From Candidatus Faecivivens stercoravium (lineage in GTDB: Bacteria; Bacillota; Clostridia; Oscillospirales; Ruminococcaceae), in contig DVHA01000299.1 of the NCBI GenBank assembly GCA_018712425.1, positions 1 to 7,305 on the forward strand: 7,305 nt of DNA. The letters are read 5' to 3'. Below, piece by piece: positions 1 to 5,394 of the stretch. The translations under genes and the position numbers were made by a program. The notes beneath the pieces are model-generated. The model was given only the letters and a program-made list of their open reading frames with translations. It made no database searches and was not told where the DNA came from. Numbering within the stretch: the stretch's first letter is position 1; each line of letters opens with the position of its first letter.

Positions 1-537
1 CTGAACCTCACCAACCACGCCTACTTTAACCTGTCGGGCGAAGGGGAGGGGACGATCGAAGACCATATCCTCACCCTCCACGCCGATGCCTATACGGCGG
101 TCGACGGGAACGGGCTGACGGTGGAAAAGGTCATCCCGGTTGCGGGGACGCCTTTCGATTTCCGCAGCCCCAAGGCGATCGGCAAAGACATCGGAGCGGA
201 CGACGAGCAGCTCCGCAACGGCGGCGGGTACGACCATAACTTCGTCCTCGACCCGTCGGGGAGCCTTAAGGAGATTGCCGAAGCAGTCTCCCCGAAAACC
301 GGCGTCCGGATGAAGGTGCTGACCACCCAGCCGGGGGTGCAGCTCTATACCGGCAACTCAATCACCACCCCCCAGACCGGCAAAAACGGGCATGTCTACG
401 GGCGGCGGAGCGGCTTCTGTCTCGAGACCCAGCATTTCCCGAACGGGATGGCCTGCCCGTCCTTTATCTCCCCGGTTTTGAAGGCGGGGGAAGTTTACCG
501 CCAAAAAACGGTTTACGCTTTTTCGCTGGACGGCTGA
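1..537 (+). CDS. galM: Aldose 1-epimerase (galactose mutarotase), 3' part only
   Basis: The reading frame is open from the first base of the window to TGA at 535-537, giving the last 178 residues of a protein whose family is usually about 340-350 residues long; the start lies outside the window. GalM interconverts the alpha and beta anomers of galactose or glucose in the cytoplasm and feeds the Leloir pathway. The visible part carries the family signatures: NLTNHAYFNL at fragment residues 2-11, whose His6 corresponds to the catalytic acid; GYDHNF around 76-81 with the sugar-binding Asp78; QLYTGN around 116-121; and LETQHFPN from 141, whose Glu142 is the expected catalytic base. All key residues of this half are present, so nothing suggests decay. 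No other sugar gene is visible, so its operon partners, if any, are upstream. No convincing terminator follows it. Confidence 0.93.
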   Translation: MNLTNHAYFNLSGEGEGTIEDHILTLHADAYTAVDGNGLTVEKVIPVAGTPFDFRSPKAIGKDIGADDEQLRNGGGYDHNFVLDPSGSLKEIAEAVSPKTGVRMKVLTTQPGVQLYTGNSITTPQTGKNGHVYGRRSGFCLETQHFPNGMACPSFISPVLKAGEVYRQKTVYAFSLDG

Positions 538-663
538 AAGCGCAGAGCGTTTTGGAATATATAGAGGTGTAAAATACCCTGGCTGCCGGAAAACTATTTG
601 TACAAGGCAGAAATCGGCGCTGGCGCTAAAATCACAGAGCGATGGGCGAAGATCAGAAGTTTA

Positions 664-717
664 GGGTCCAGCCCTTTAAAAAGGGCTGGCGAGCATCCAA
701 GGAGCAGAGCTCCTTGG
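664..717 (-). repeat. Two-hairpin repeat element, copy 1 (minus orientation)
   Basis: Read on the minus strand, this holds two perfect stem-loops in a row. The first pairs CCAAGGAGC with GCTCCTTGG around a TCT loop (717-697). A 7-nt linker ending in CG follows. The second pairs CCAGCCCTTT with AAAGGGCTGG around a 2-nt loop (689-668; in RNA the loop is likely 4 nt), followed by ACCC. The same order of parts occurs on the plus strand at 3422-3472 with different but still complementary stem bases. There is no T-tract on either side, so it is not an ordinary terminator. It resembles small intergenic repeats of the REP or MITE kind; I cannot name the family. Confidence 0.7.
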
Positions 718-807
718 CAGGCACCCATTTTCTGTACTTCCGAAGCTTTTCACAGCTTATCCGCTTGAAACGAAGCGTGCGCAGCACCCAAAAAATGCTG
801 AAAATAG

Positions 808-831
808 TTTTACCGGCAGCCTCAGGTAAAA
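808..831. repeat. Short inverted repeat upstream of mrp
   Basis: TTTTACC at 808-814 is the reverse complement of GGTAAAA at 825-831, with a 10-nt gap. It lies about 20 nt upstream of the mrp ribosome binding site, so it could be a protein-binding dyad or a leader hairpin. The arms are short, and chance is a fair alternative. Confidence 0.3.
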
Positions 832-866
832 AGACACCCGAAAATCAGAAAGGAAGTTAATTTCCC

Positions 867-1700
867 ATGAGCGAATGCAACCACGATTGCGGCTCCTGCG
901 GCCAGGACTGCCCTTCGAGACAGTCCCCCGAGAGCTTCATCGAAAAACCCAACGCGATGTCCTCGATTAAGAAGGTCATCGGCGTCGTCAGCGGCAAGGG
1001 CGGCGTCGGCAAGTCGATGGTCACCTCGATGCTGGCGACCCTGCTGCGGCGGAAGGACTACGGCGTCGGCGTCCTGGACGCCGATATCACCGGCCCGTCG
1101 ATCCCGAAGGTCTTCGGCCTCCACGAACGGGCGACCGCCAACGACTTCGGCATCCTGCCGGTGCCGACCAAGACAGGCATCCAGGTCATGTCCCTTAATC
1201 TCCTGCTGGACGACGAGACCACCCCGGTCGTCTGGAGAGGGCCGATCATCGCCGGCACCGTCAAGCAGTTCTGGACCGATGTTATCTGGGACGACGTCGA
1301 CTTTATGTTTGTCGACATGCCGCCCGGAACCGGCGACGTCCCGCTGACCGTCTTCCAGTCGATCCCGCTGGACGGGATTATCGTCGTCGCCTCCCCCCAG
1401 GAGCTGGTTTCGATGATCGTCGAAAAGGCGGTCCGGATGGCGGAGAGCATGAACGTGCCGATCCTCGGGCTGATTGAGAACATGAGCTATGTCGTCTGCC
1501 CCGACTGCGGCAGGAAGATCGAAATCTTCGGTAAGAGCCACATCGAGGAGATCGCAGCCCGGTTTAACCTGCCGGTCCTGGCCCATCTGCCTTTCACCCC
1601 GGCGATTGCGGCGGCGGCCGACAAGGGCGCCATCGAGCTGTTTGAAGGGGACTGGCTGGACGGCGCGGCCGAAAAGGTCGAGAGCCTCTTAAAGGATTGA
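867..1700 (+). CDS. mrp: Mrp/NBP35-family iron-sulfur cluster carrier ATPase
   Basis: This 277-residue protein is a cytoplasmic P-loop ATPase of the Mrp/ApbC/NBP35 family, whose members bind a [4Fe-4S] cluster at a dimer interface and pass it to target enzymes. The deviant Walker A motif SGKGGVGKS is at residues 42-50, DADITGPS follows at about 72-79, and the MPPGTGD motif marks the switch region. The paired cysteines expected to hold the bridging cluster are C211 and C214 in CPDCG. The N-terminal DUF59 domain found in some Mrp proteins is absent. Instead the first 15 residues hold four cysteines, C4, C8, C11 and C15, recalling the N-terminal ferredoxin-like motif of eukaryotic NBP35 but with different spacing. 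The ATG is set by AAGGAAG 10 nt upstream. The next gene begins 3 nt after the stop, so the two are almost surely cotranscribed. The family call is firm; its client proteins are unknown. Confidence 0.93.
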   Translation: MSECNHDCGSCGQDCPSRQSPESFIEKPNAMSSIKKVIGVVSGKGGVGKSMVTSMLATLLRRKDYGVGVLDADITGPSIPKVFGLHERATANDFGILPVPTKTGIQVMSLNLLLDDETTPVVWRGPIIAGTVKQFWTDVIWDDVDFMFVDMPPGTGDVPLTVFQSIPLDGIIVVASPQELVSMIVEKAVRMAESMNVPILGLIENMSYVVCPDCGRKIEIFGKSHIEEIAARFNLPVLAHLPFTPAIAAAADKGAIELFEGDWLDGAAEKVESLLKD

Positions 1701-1703
1701 CCG

Positions 1704-2156
1704 ATGACCAGGGGAGAAAAAGCGGAAGCGCTCTTTCTGGAAGGGTATAACTGCCCCCAGTCGGTTGTGCTGGCCTTTGCGGATAAACTGCCGATGGACG
1801 CGGAAACCGCGGCGAGGCTTGTCTCCGCCTTTGGCGGGGGGATGAGCCGGATGCGGGAAGTCTGCGGCGCGGCGTCGGGGATGCTGTTTGTGCTGGGGGC
1901 GCTGGAAGGGTATTCTGACCCCGCCGACACCGACGGCAAGACCGCCCTTTATACCCACGGGCAGGCGCTTATCAAGACCTTCGCCGAAACAAACGGGAAG
2001 GGGAGCTTCATCTGCGCCGATATCCTCGGCAAGCCCCGGGTGCCGGAACCGCCGGTGCCGGAAGCGCGGACCGAGGGCTATTATAAGGCCCGGCCCTGCG
2101 GAAAGATCGTGCGGGCGGCGGCCGATGCGCTCGGCCGTTACCTCGGCGAAACATAA
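1704..2156 (+). CDS. C_GCAxxG_C_C family putative redox protein
   Basis: This 150-residue protein matches the C_GCAxxG_C_C family, small proteins with conserved cysteines that are annotated as putatively redox-active; no firm biochemical role is known to me. Four cysteines fit the family pattern: C17 in EGYNCPQSV, C54 in the FGGGMSRMREVCGAASG block (residues 43-59), C104 in FICADIL, and C132 in RPCGKIV near the C-terminus. The N-terminal part is predicted mostly helical, with no signal peptide, so it should be cytoplasmic. The ATG is 3 nt after the mrp stop, and its likely ribosome binding site, AAAGGA at 1691-1696, lies inside the mrp coding end, which implies translational coupling. Pairing with an Fe-S carrier suggests metal or thiol chemistry, but this is inference from context. 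Confidence 0.88.
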   Translation: MTRGEKAEALFLEGYNCPQSVVLAFADKLPMDAETAARLVSAFGGGMSRMREVCGAASGMLFVLGALEGYSDPADTDGKTALYTHGQALIKTFAETNGKGSFICADILGKPRVPEPPVPEARTEGYYKARPCGKIVRAAADALGRYLGET

Positions 2157-2174
2157 TCCACAAACTTTCCTTAT

Positions 2175-2249
2175 ATTTCCCGCCCGGGATGTGCAAATGG
2201 CAGAATTTTCCAAATGCGGAAAAAACCTTTGACAAGCCGGGCGGGAAAT
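2175..2249. repeat. 13-bp perfect inverted repeat spanning the rplU promoter region
   Basis: ATTTCCCGCCCGG at 2175-2187 is the exact reverse complement of CCGGGCGGGAAAT at 2237-2249, with 49 nt between the arms. The right arm lies wholly within the 17-nt spacer of the rplU promoter. A smaller dyad, TTTTCC (2206-2211) and GGAAAA (2218-2223), sits inside the interval just upstream of the -35 box. The arm centres are 62 bp apart, close to six helical turns. It may be a pair of operator half-elements or, in transcripts reading through from the upstream gene, a long-loop hairpin. Confidence 0.65.
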
Positions 2250-2257
2250 GTTATAAT
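2229..2257 (+). promoter_or_regulatory. Consensus sigma-A promoter of the rplU operon
   Basis: TTGACA (2229-2234) and TATAAT (2252-2257) are both perfect consensus hexamers separated by exactly 17 nt, and TG at 2249-2250 adds an extended -10 element. Transcription should start near 2264, leaving a leader of about 84 nt before the rplU ATG. Such a strong promoter fits a ribosomal protein operon and implies that control acts after RNA polymerase binding or through a bound repressor. Confidence 0.92.
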
Positions 2258-2263
2258 ATTTCT

Positions 2264-2347
2264 GCCGCTTGTTCCGGGCAGCTAAGCCGGGGATGTACCC
2301 CGCGCCTTGGGAATGGCGAGTTTAATGCAAAGGCAGGTGCCTTATTC
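2264..2347 (+). promoter_or_regulatory. Structured rplU leader, candidate L21 leader
   Basis: The transcribed leader can fold into several short stems: CTGCC (2262-2266) with GGCAG (2277-2281); CGGGG (2288-2292) with CCCCG (2298-2302); CGCC (2303-2306) with GGCG (2315-2318); and AAGGCA (2330-2335) with TGCCTT (2338-2343). The last one contains the likely ribosome binding site AGGTG (2335-2339), so folding could limit translation initiation. An L21 leader RNA is known upstream of rplU-ysxB-rpmA in Firmicutes and is proposed to mediate feedback by a ribosomal protein; this leader has the same genomic position and gene order. I infer membership from context and structure, not from a model score. 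Confidence 0.65.
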
Positions 2348-2659
2348 ATGTACGCAGTTATGGAAACTGGCGGGAAACAGTACCGTGTCCAGGTTGGCGA
2401 TGTCATCTTCGTCGAGAAGCTGGACTGTGAGGCCGACTCCAAGGTTACGCTGGACAAGATCGTGATGGTCTCCGGCGATGACGGTGTCAAGGTTGGCGCT
2501 CCTTATGTGGACGGCGCTTCGGTTGAAGCGACTGTGCTGAAAAATGGCAAGTCCAAGAAGATCACGGTCTTCACCTACAAGTCCAAGAAGAACGAAAAAC
2601 GCAAAATGGGTCACAGACAGCCGTATACCCAGGTCAGAATCGACACGATCAACGGCTGA
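2348..2659 (+). CDS. rplU: 50S ribosomal protein L21
   Basis: This encodes a 103-residue bL21, the usual family length. The N-terminus MYAVMETGGKQYRV and the basic C-terminal block with KKNEKRKMGHRQPYTQV are characteristic of the family. L21 binds 23S rRNA in the large subunit. The frame is open further upstream to 2189, but that region holds the promoter and leader, so the ATG at 2348 is chosen; AGGTG at 2335-2339 gives a fitting ribosome binding site. It is the first gene of rplU-prp-rpmA, with prp beginning 5 nt after its stop. Expression is probably set by the consensus promoter and the structured leader. Confidence 0.97.
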   Translation: MYAVMETGGKQYRVQVGDVIFVEKLDCEADSKVTLDKIVMVSGDDGVKVGAPYVDGASVEATVLKNGKSKKITVFTYKSKKNEKRKMGHRQPYTQVRIDTING

Positions 2660-2664
2660 TTGCC

Positions 2665-2988
2665 ATGATCCGGGCACGGTTTATGACCAAAGCGGGGGAA
2701 CTGGTTGGATTTTCGGTATCCGGCCACGCCGGGTATGCCGACGCGGGCGAAGATATTGTCTGCGCGGCGGTCAGTTCTGCTGTGCAGCTCACAGCGAACG
2801 GCATCACCGAAATCCTGGGGCTTTCCGCTTCGGTGGAAGCGGAGGGCGATACGGTATCCCTGCGGCTTCAGTCTGAAAGCCTGGGCGGCCGGGGGGCGGC
2901 GGCCTTTTTGGAGGCCCTCAAGCTCCATCTGTCGGTCCTGGCGGAGGACTATCCCACAAACGTGAAAGTTACTTGTACGGAGGTGTAA
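2665..2988 (+). CDS. prp: Ribosomal-processing cysteine protease Prp (YsxB family)
   Basis: This 107-residue protein belongs to the Prp/YsxB family, which in Firmicutes removes the N-terminal extension of ribosomal protein L27, a step needed for a functional 50S subunit. The catalytic pair is visible in the motif SGHAGYADAGEDIVCAAVSS: His21 and Cys33, spaced as in the characterised Staphylococcus aureus enzyme. Length and the C-terminal block with alternating hydrophobic residues fit the family. It lies between the genes for L21 and its substrate L27. There is no good ribosome binding site before its ATG, which follows the rplU stop by 5 nt, so translational coupling to rplU is likely. The GGAGGTG that serves rpmA lies inside its last codons. 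Confidence 0.95.
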   Translation: MIRARFMTKAGELVGFSVSGHAGYADAGEDIVCAAVSSAVQLTANGITEILGLSASVEAEGDTVSLRLQSESLGGRGAAAFLEALKLHLSVLAEDYPTNVKVTCTEV

Positions 2989-2990
2989 TT

Positions 2991-3272
2991 ATGTTAAAGA
3001 TCAGCATCCAGTTTTTTGCCCATAAAAAGGGCGTAGGTTCGACCAAGAACGGCCGTGACTCCGAGTCCAAGCGGCTGGGCGTCAAGCGCGCCGACGGCCA
3101 GGCTGTCCTCGCGGGCAACATCCTCGTCCGGCAGCGTGGTACCCACATCCATCCCGGTGAAAACGTTGGCATCGGCAGCGATGACACCCTTTTCGCTCTG
3201 GTTGACGGAAGAGTCAAATTTGAACGTGTTGGCCGCGACCGCAAAAAGGTTAGCGTTTATCCCGCTCAATAA
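2991..3272 (+). CDS. rpmA: 50S ribosomal protein L27 with cleavable N-terminal extension
   Basis: This 93-residue bL27 begins MLKISIQFFAHKKG, which matches the extension processed by Prp in Firmicutes; cleavage is expected after FF (residues 8-9), exposing Ala10 as the mature N-terminus near the peptidyl transferase centre. The remainder, with GVGSTKNGRDS and the RQRGTHIHPGENVGIGSDDTLFA block, is standard L27. An upstream in-frame ATG at 2973 is rejected because GGAGGTG at 2979-2985 is placed 5 nt before the ATG at 2991, and because the Prp motif starts there. The gene starts 2 nt after the prp stop and is followed by a terminator, so it ends the operon. Confidence 0.97.
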   Translation: MLKISIQFFAHKKGVGSTKNGRDSESKRLGVKRADGQAVLAGNILVRQRGTHIHPGENVGIGSDDTLFALVDGRVKFERVGRDRKKVSVYPAQ

Positions 3273-3282
3273 GAAAAGTCCC

Positions 3283-3312
3283 AAAACCCCGAGCTTTTAC
3301 GCCCGGGGTTTT
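3283..3312 (+). terminator. Rho-independent terminator of rplU-prp-rpmA
   Basis: AAAACCCCG (3283-3291) pairs perfectly with CGGGGTTTT (3304-3312), ten bases after the rpmA stop. Pairing can extend inward through AGC and GCC with one mismatch. The T-run is part of the right arm, and the A-run on the left would also let it work on the opposite strand. Confidence 0.85.
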
Positions 3313-3381
3313 CCATTGAAAGGATTGCCGCGGCCAAAGGCGTGAAAATCGGTTTGCTTTTTCATCATTGGATATTGGTTT

Positions 3382-3416
3382 CGCTGCCCTTAAGGCAGCG
3401 ACAAAGTTTCACTTTG
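3382..3416 (+). repeat. Pair of small hairpins preceding repeat copy 2
   Basis: CGCTGCC (3382-3388) pairs with GGCAGCG (3394-3400) around a 5-nt loop; one base later CAAAGT (3402-3407) pairs with ACTTTG (3411-3416) around TTC. They stand directly before repeat copy 2 and may be an optional part of the same element. I see no counterpart next to copy 1. Confidence 0.5.
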
Positions 3417-3421
3417 ATGGA

Positions 3422-3472
3422 CCAAAGGCTCTGCCTTTGGAATCCGCCAGGACCCTCGCGGGCCCTGGACCC
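3422..3472 (+). repeat. Two-hairpin repeat element, copy 2 (plus orientation)
   Basis: CCAAAGGC (3422-3429) pairs with GCCTTTGG (3433-3440) around a TCT loop. After AATCCG comes CCAGGACCC (3447-3455), pairing with GGGCCCTGG (3460-3468) around TCGC with one A-C mismatch that becomes a G-U pair on the minus strand. ACC then C follow. Copy 1 on the minus strand (717-664) has the same TCT loop, the same CGCCAG and CTGGACCC flanks, and compensating changes in both stems. It lies well downstream of the rpmA terminator and has no T-tract. Confidence 0.7.
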
Positions 3473-3502
3473 GCTGTTCGACGCGGCGTGAGTTACCCGT
3501 AC

Positions 3503-3542
3503 CTTCCGCATAAAACCGGCCGTGGAAGGCCGGTTTCGGAAG
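3503..3542. repeat. Long bulged hairpin
   Basis: CTTCCG (3503-3508) pairs with CGGAAG (3537-3542); after a CATA bulge, AAACCGGCC (3513-3521) pairs with GGCCGGTTT (3528-3536) around a 6-nt loop. That is 15 base pairs in all. Only TTTG follows, so any terminator function would be weak. It may be part of the neighbouring repeat or a separate element. Confidence 0.6.
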
Positions 3543-3586
3543 TTTGTCGGTCGCTCGGTGGGGAATTCAGAGGATAGGTAACAAAA

Positions 3587-3615
3587 TTGATTTCCGCCGG
3601 CATGGGAAGGATAAT
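3587..3615 (+). promoter_or_regulatory. Candidate sigma-A promoter of obgE
   Basis: TTGATT (3587-3592) and GATAAT (3610-3615) are separated by 17 nt, matching the consensus at four and five of six positions. Transcription would start near 3622, about 58 nt before the obgE ATG. CCGCCGGC occurs at 3594-3601 in the spacer and again at 3617-3624 just after the -10 box; because GCCGGC is itself palindromic, the two copies can also pair, with GGGA and TCCC inside, and could be operator sites. Confidence 0.6.
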
Positions 3616-3679
3616 CCCGCCGGCCGCGGGTAAGCTCTATAAAGAAAAGATCAGAATCTGTCGGGAAAGGAGATGCCTT

Positions 3680-4951
3680 ATGTTCATCGATCGCGCAACC
3701 ATCTTTGTCAAAGCCGGCAACGGCGGCAACGGCGCCGTTTCCTTCCGCCGCGAAAAGTACATCGCCGCGGGCGGCCCGGACGGCGGGGACGGCGGACGGG
3801 GCGGGGACGTCGTCTTTGTCGTCGACCGCAACCTCAACACGCTGGAAAAGTTCCGCTATAAGAAAAAGTACAACGCCGAGGACGGCGCACCCGGAAGCAG
3901 CCGCAACTGCACCGGCCGTTCCGGCCAGAACCTCGTCATCCCGGTGCCGGAGGGGACGATCGTCCGGGAGGCGGAGACCGGGCAGATTATGGCGGACCTT
4001 TCCGGAGGTGAGCCGGTCGTCATCGCGAGGGGCGGCAAGGGCGGCGCCGGCAACCAGCATTTCGCCACCGCCACCCGCCAGATCCCCCGCTTCGCCAAAC
4101 CCGGTACGCCGGGGGAAAGCTTCACCCTCCAGCTGGAGCTGAAGCTGCTGGCGGACGTCGGGCTGGTCGGCTTCCCGAATGTCGGCAAGTCGACCCTCAT
4201 TTCGGTCGTCAGCGGCGCCCGCCCGAAGATCGCCAACTACCACTTCACCACTCTTTCCCCGATCCTCGGGGTCGTGGGGTACGGGGACGAGGGCCAGAGC
4301 TTTGTCATGGCCGATATCCCCGGGCTGGTCGAAGGGGCGAGCGAAGGGGTCGGGCTGGGGCACGACTTCCTCCGGCACGTCGACCGCTGCCGGCTGATCA
4401 TCCACGTCGTCGACGTCTCCGGCATCGAAGGCCGGGACCCGATCGAGGATTACGAAAAGATCAACTTCGAGCTGCGCAACTTCGACGAAGGGCTGGGGGA
4501 ACGGCCCCAGATTGTCGCCGGCAACAAGTGCGACCTGGCTAATGAGGAACAGATCGAACGGTTTAAGCGGTATATCGAGGAGAAAGGGGTCCCCTTCTTC
4601 CCGATCAGCGCCGCTTCCCGCCAGGGGGTGAAGGAGCTGATAAACGCTGTGACGGCGAAGCTCCAGACCCTCCCGCCGGTCAAGGTCTACGAAAGCGAGT
4701 ATGTCCACGAGGTGCGGCTGCCCGCCGACCGCAGCCGGTATGAAGTCACAAAGGAAGGGGATATCTTCTATGTCGAGGCGGACTGGCTGGAACAGCTGCT
4801 CTCCACCGTCAACATGGACGACTACTCCTCCCTCCAGTATTTCCAGCGGGTCCTCCGGGATACCGGGATCATCGACAAGCTGGAAGAGATGGGGATCGAA
4901 GAGGGCCAGACGGTCGATATCTTCGGTTTCCGGTTTGAATTCATCCACTAA
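3680..4951 (+). CDS. obgE: Obg-family GTPase (GTPase CgtA/ObgE)
   Basis: This 423-residue protein is an essential cytoplasmic GTPase that binds the 50S subunit during late assembly and links growth to nucleotide levels. The glycine-rich Obg domain covers about residues 1-157, starting MFIDRATIFVKAGNGGNG. The GTPase domain follows with G1 GFPNVGKST (164-172), a TT pair in the switch I region, G3 DIPGL (212-216), G4 NKCD (282-285) and G5 SAAS (310-313). The C-terminal OCT domain typical of Gram-positive Obg ends DIFGFRFEFIH. All GTP-binding residues are present. The frame is open upstream to 3587, but AAAGGAG at 3666-3672 and the conserved N-terminus fix the ATG at 3680. mrnC starts 12 nt after the stop, and a likely promoter lies at 3587-3615. 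Confidence 0.97.
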   Translation: MFIDRATIFVKAGNGGNGAVSFRREKYIAAGGPDGGDGGRGGDVVFVVDRNLNTLEKFRYKKKYNAEDGAPGSSRNCTGRSGQNLVIPVPEGTIVREAETGQIMADLSGGEPVVIARGGKGGAGNQHFATATRQIPRFAKPGTPGESFTLQLELKLLADVGLVGFPNVGKSTLISVVSGARPKIANYHFTTLSPILGVVGYGDEGQSFVMADIPGLVEGASEGVGLGHDFLRHVDRCRLIIHVVDVSGIEGRDPIEDYEKINFELRNFDEGLGERPQIVAGNKCDLANEEQIERFKRYIEEKGVPFFPISAASRQGVKELINAVTAKLQTLPPVKVYESEYVHEVRLPADRSRYEVTKEGDIFYVEADWLEQLLSTVNMDDYSSLQYFQRVLRDTGIIDKLEEMGIEEGQTVDIFGFRFEFIH

Positions 4952-4963
4952 GGGGGCGCGCCT

Positions 4964-5368
4964 TTGGAGATTGCAAACATCCAGGACCCCCGGGAGCTGA
5001 GCCCGCTGGTGTTGGCTTACGTCGGGGATGCGGTCTATGAGCTGCTGGTGCGGACGCGGATTCTGGAGCAGGGGAATGCCCCGGTCCAGAAGCTGCACAG
5101 CCGGACGGTCCGCCGGGTCTGCGCCGCCGCCCAGGCGGAGGGACTCCACCGGATTGAGCCGATGCTCACCGAAGAGGAGCTGTCGGTCTACCGCCGGGGC
5201 CGCAACACCCATAACAACATCCCCAAGAATGCCAGCCCCGCCGTCTACCGGGCTTCGACCGGATTGGAAGCGCTCTTCGGCTACCTCTACCTGAAGGGGG
5301 AGAAGGCGCGGATTGACATGCTCTTTTCGGTCATCTGGGAGGGTAAACAGGCGGAAGAAGCACCGTAA
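4964..5368 (+). CDS. mrnC: Mini-ribonuclease 3 (23S rRNA maturation)
   Basis: This 134-residue protein is a Mini-III RNase: an RNase III catalytic domain without the double-stranded RNA-binding domain. In Bacillus subtilis the enzyme trims both ends of 23S rRNA precursors in assembling 50S particles. The signature LAYVGDAVYE is at residues 17-26 with the catalytic Asp22, RRGRN is at 77-81, and the second acidic helix GLEALFGYLYL is at 100-110 with Glu102. The start codon is TTG at 4964, chosen because AAGGGGG (4950-4956) sits 7 nt upstream, overlapping the obgE stop. It is cotranscribed with obgE, which places two 50S-assembly factors together. An ATG start can be excluded nearby because none lies in frame before the conserved block. 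Confidence 0.94.
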   Translation: MEIANIQDPRELSPLVLAYVGDAVYELLVRTRILEQGNAPVQKLHSRTVRRVCAAAQAEGLHRIEPMLTEEELSVYRRGRNTHNNIPKNASPAVYRASTGLEALFGYLYLKGEKARIDMLFSVIWEGKQAEEAP

Positions 5369-5394
5369 TTTGTCCTGAAAGGTGGTTTTGCTGT

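Larger units (their letters stand above)
538..866. other. Non-coding gap between galM and mrp
   Basis: This 329-nt stretch has no credible gene. Its first bases can form a 7-bp stem with an AGA loop (537-553), which lacks a clean T-tract and is a poor terminator. The middle holds the two-hairpin repeat (664-717). Before mrp there is a small dyad (808-831), and AAGGAAG at 850-856 is the mrp ribosome binding site. I found no well-spaced sigma-A promoter for mrp; TAAAAT at 570-575 is a possible -10 box but has no fitting -35 box. Confidence 0.7.
3313..3679. other. Structured non-coding gap between rpmA and obgE
   Basis: About 370 nt without a credible gene but dense in hairpins. In order it holds a 7-bp stem (3382-3400), a 6-bp stem with a TTC loop (3402-3416), the plus-strand copy of the two-hairpin repeat (3422-3472), a long bulged hairpin (3503-3542), the candidate obgE promoter (3587-3615) and the obgE ribosome binding site AAAGGAG (3666-3672). 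Short open frames here cross the hairpins and have no ribosome binding site. Confidence 0.75.

Noticed and set aside
537..553. Hairpin right at the galM stop as terminator
   Set aside because: The stem has only 7 pairs including a G-U, the T bases belong to the stem, and no T-tract follows.
668..689. Hairpin as a terminator for galM
   Set aside because: It is more than 130 nt after the stop and is followed by CGAGC rather than a T-tract.
642..860. Plus-strand 72-codon frame in the galM-mrp gap
   Set aside because: It translates through both hairpins of the repeat, has no ribosome binding site and no recognisable protein features.
822..1586. Minus-strand open frame of 254 codons across mrp
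   Set aside because: It lies antisense to the certain mrp gene and has a biased, domain-free composition.
2189..2347. Extended N-terminus for L21
   Set aside because: The extension would begin upstream of the -35 box and cover the leader; L21 proteins start at the MYAVMETGGKQY block.
3368..3577. Plus-strand 69-codon frame in the rpmA-obgE gap
   Set aside because: It crosses five hairpins, lacks a ribosome binding site and is better explained by the non-coding repeats.
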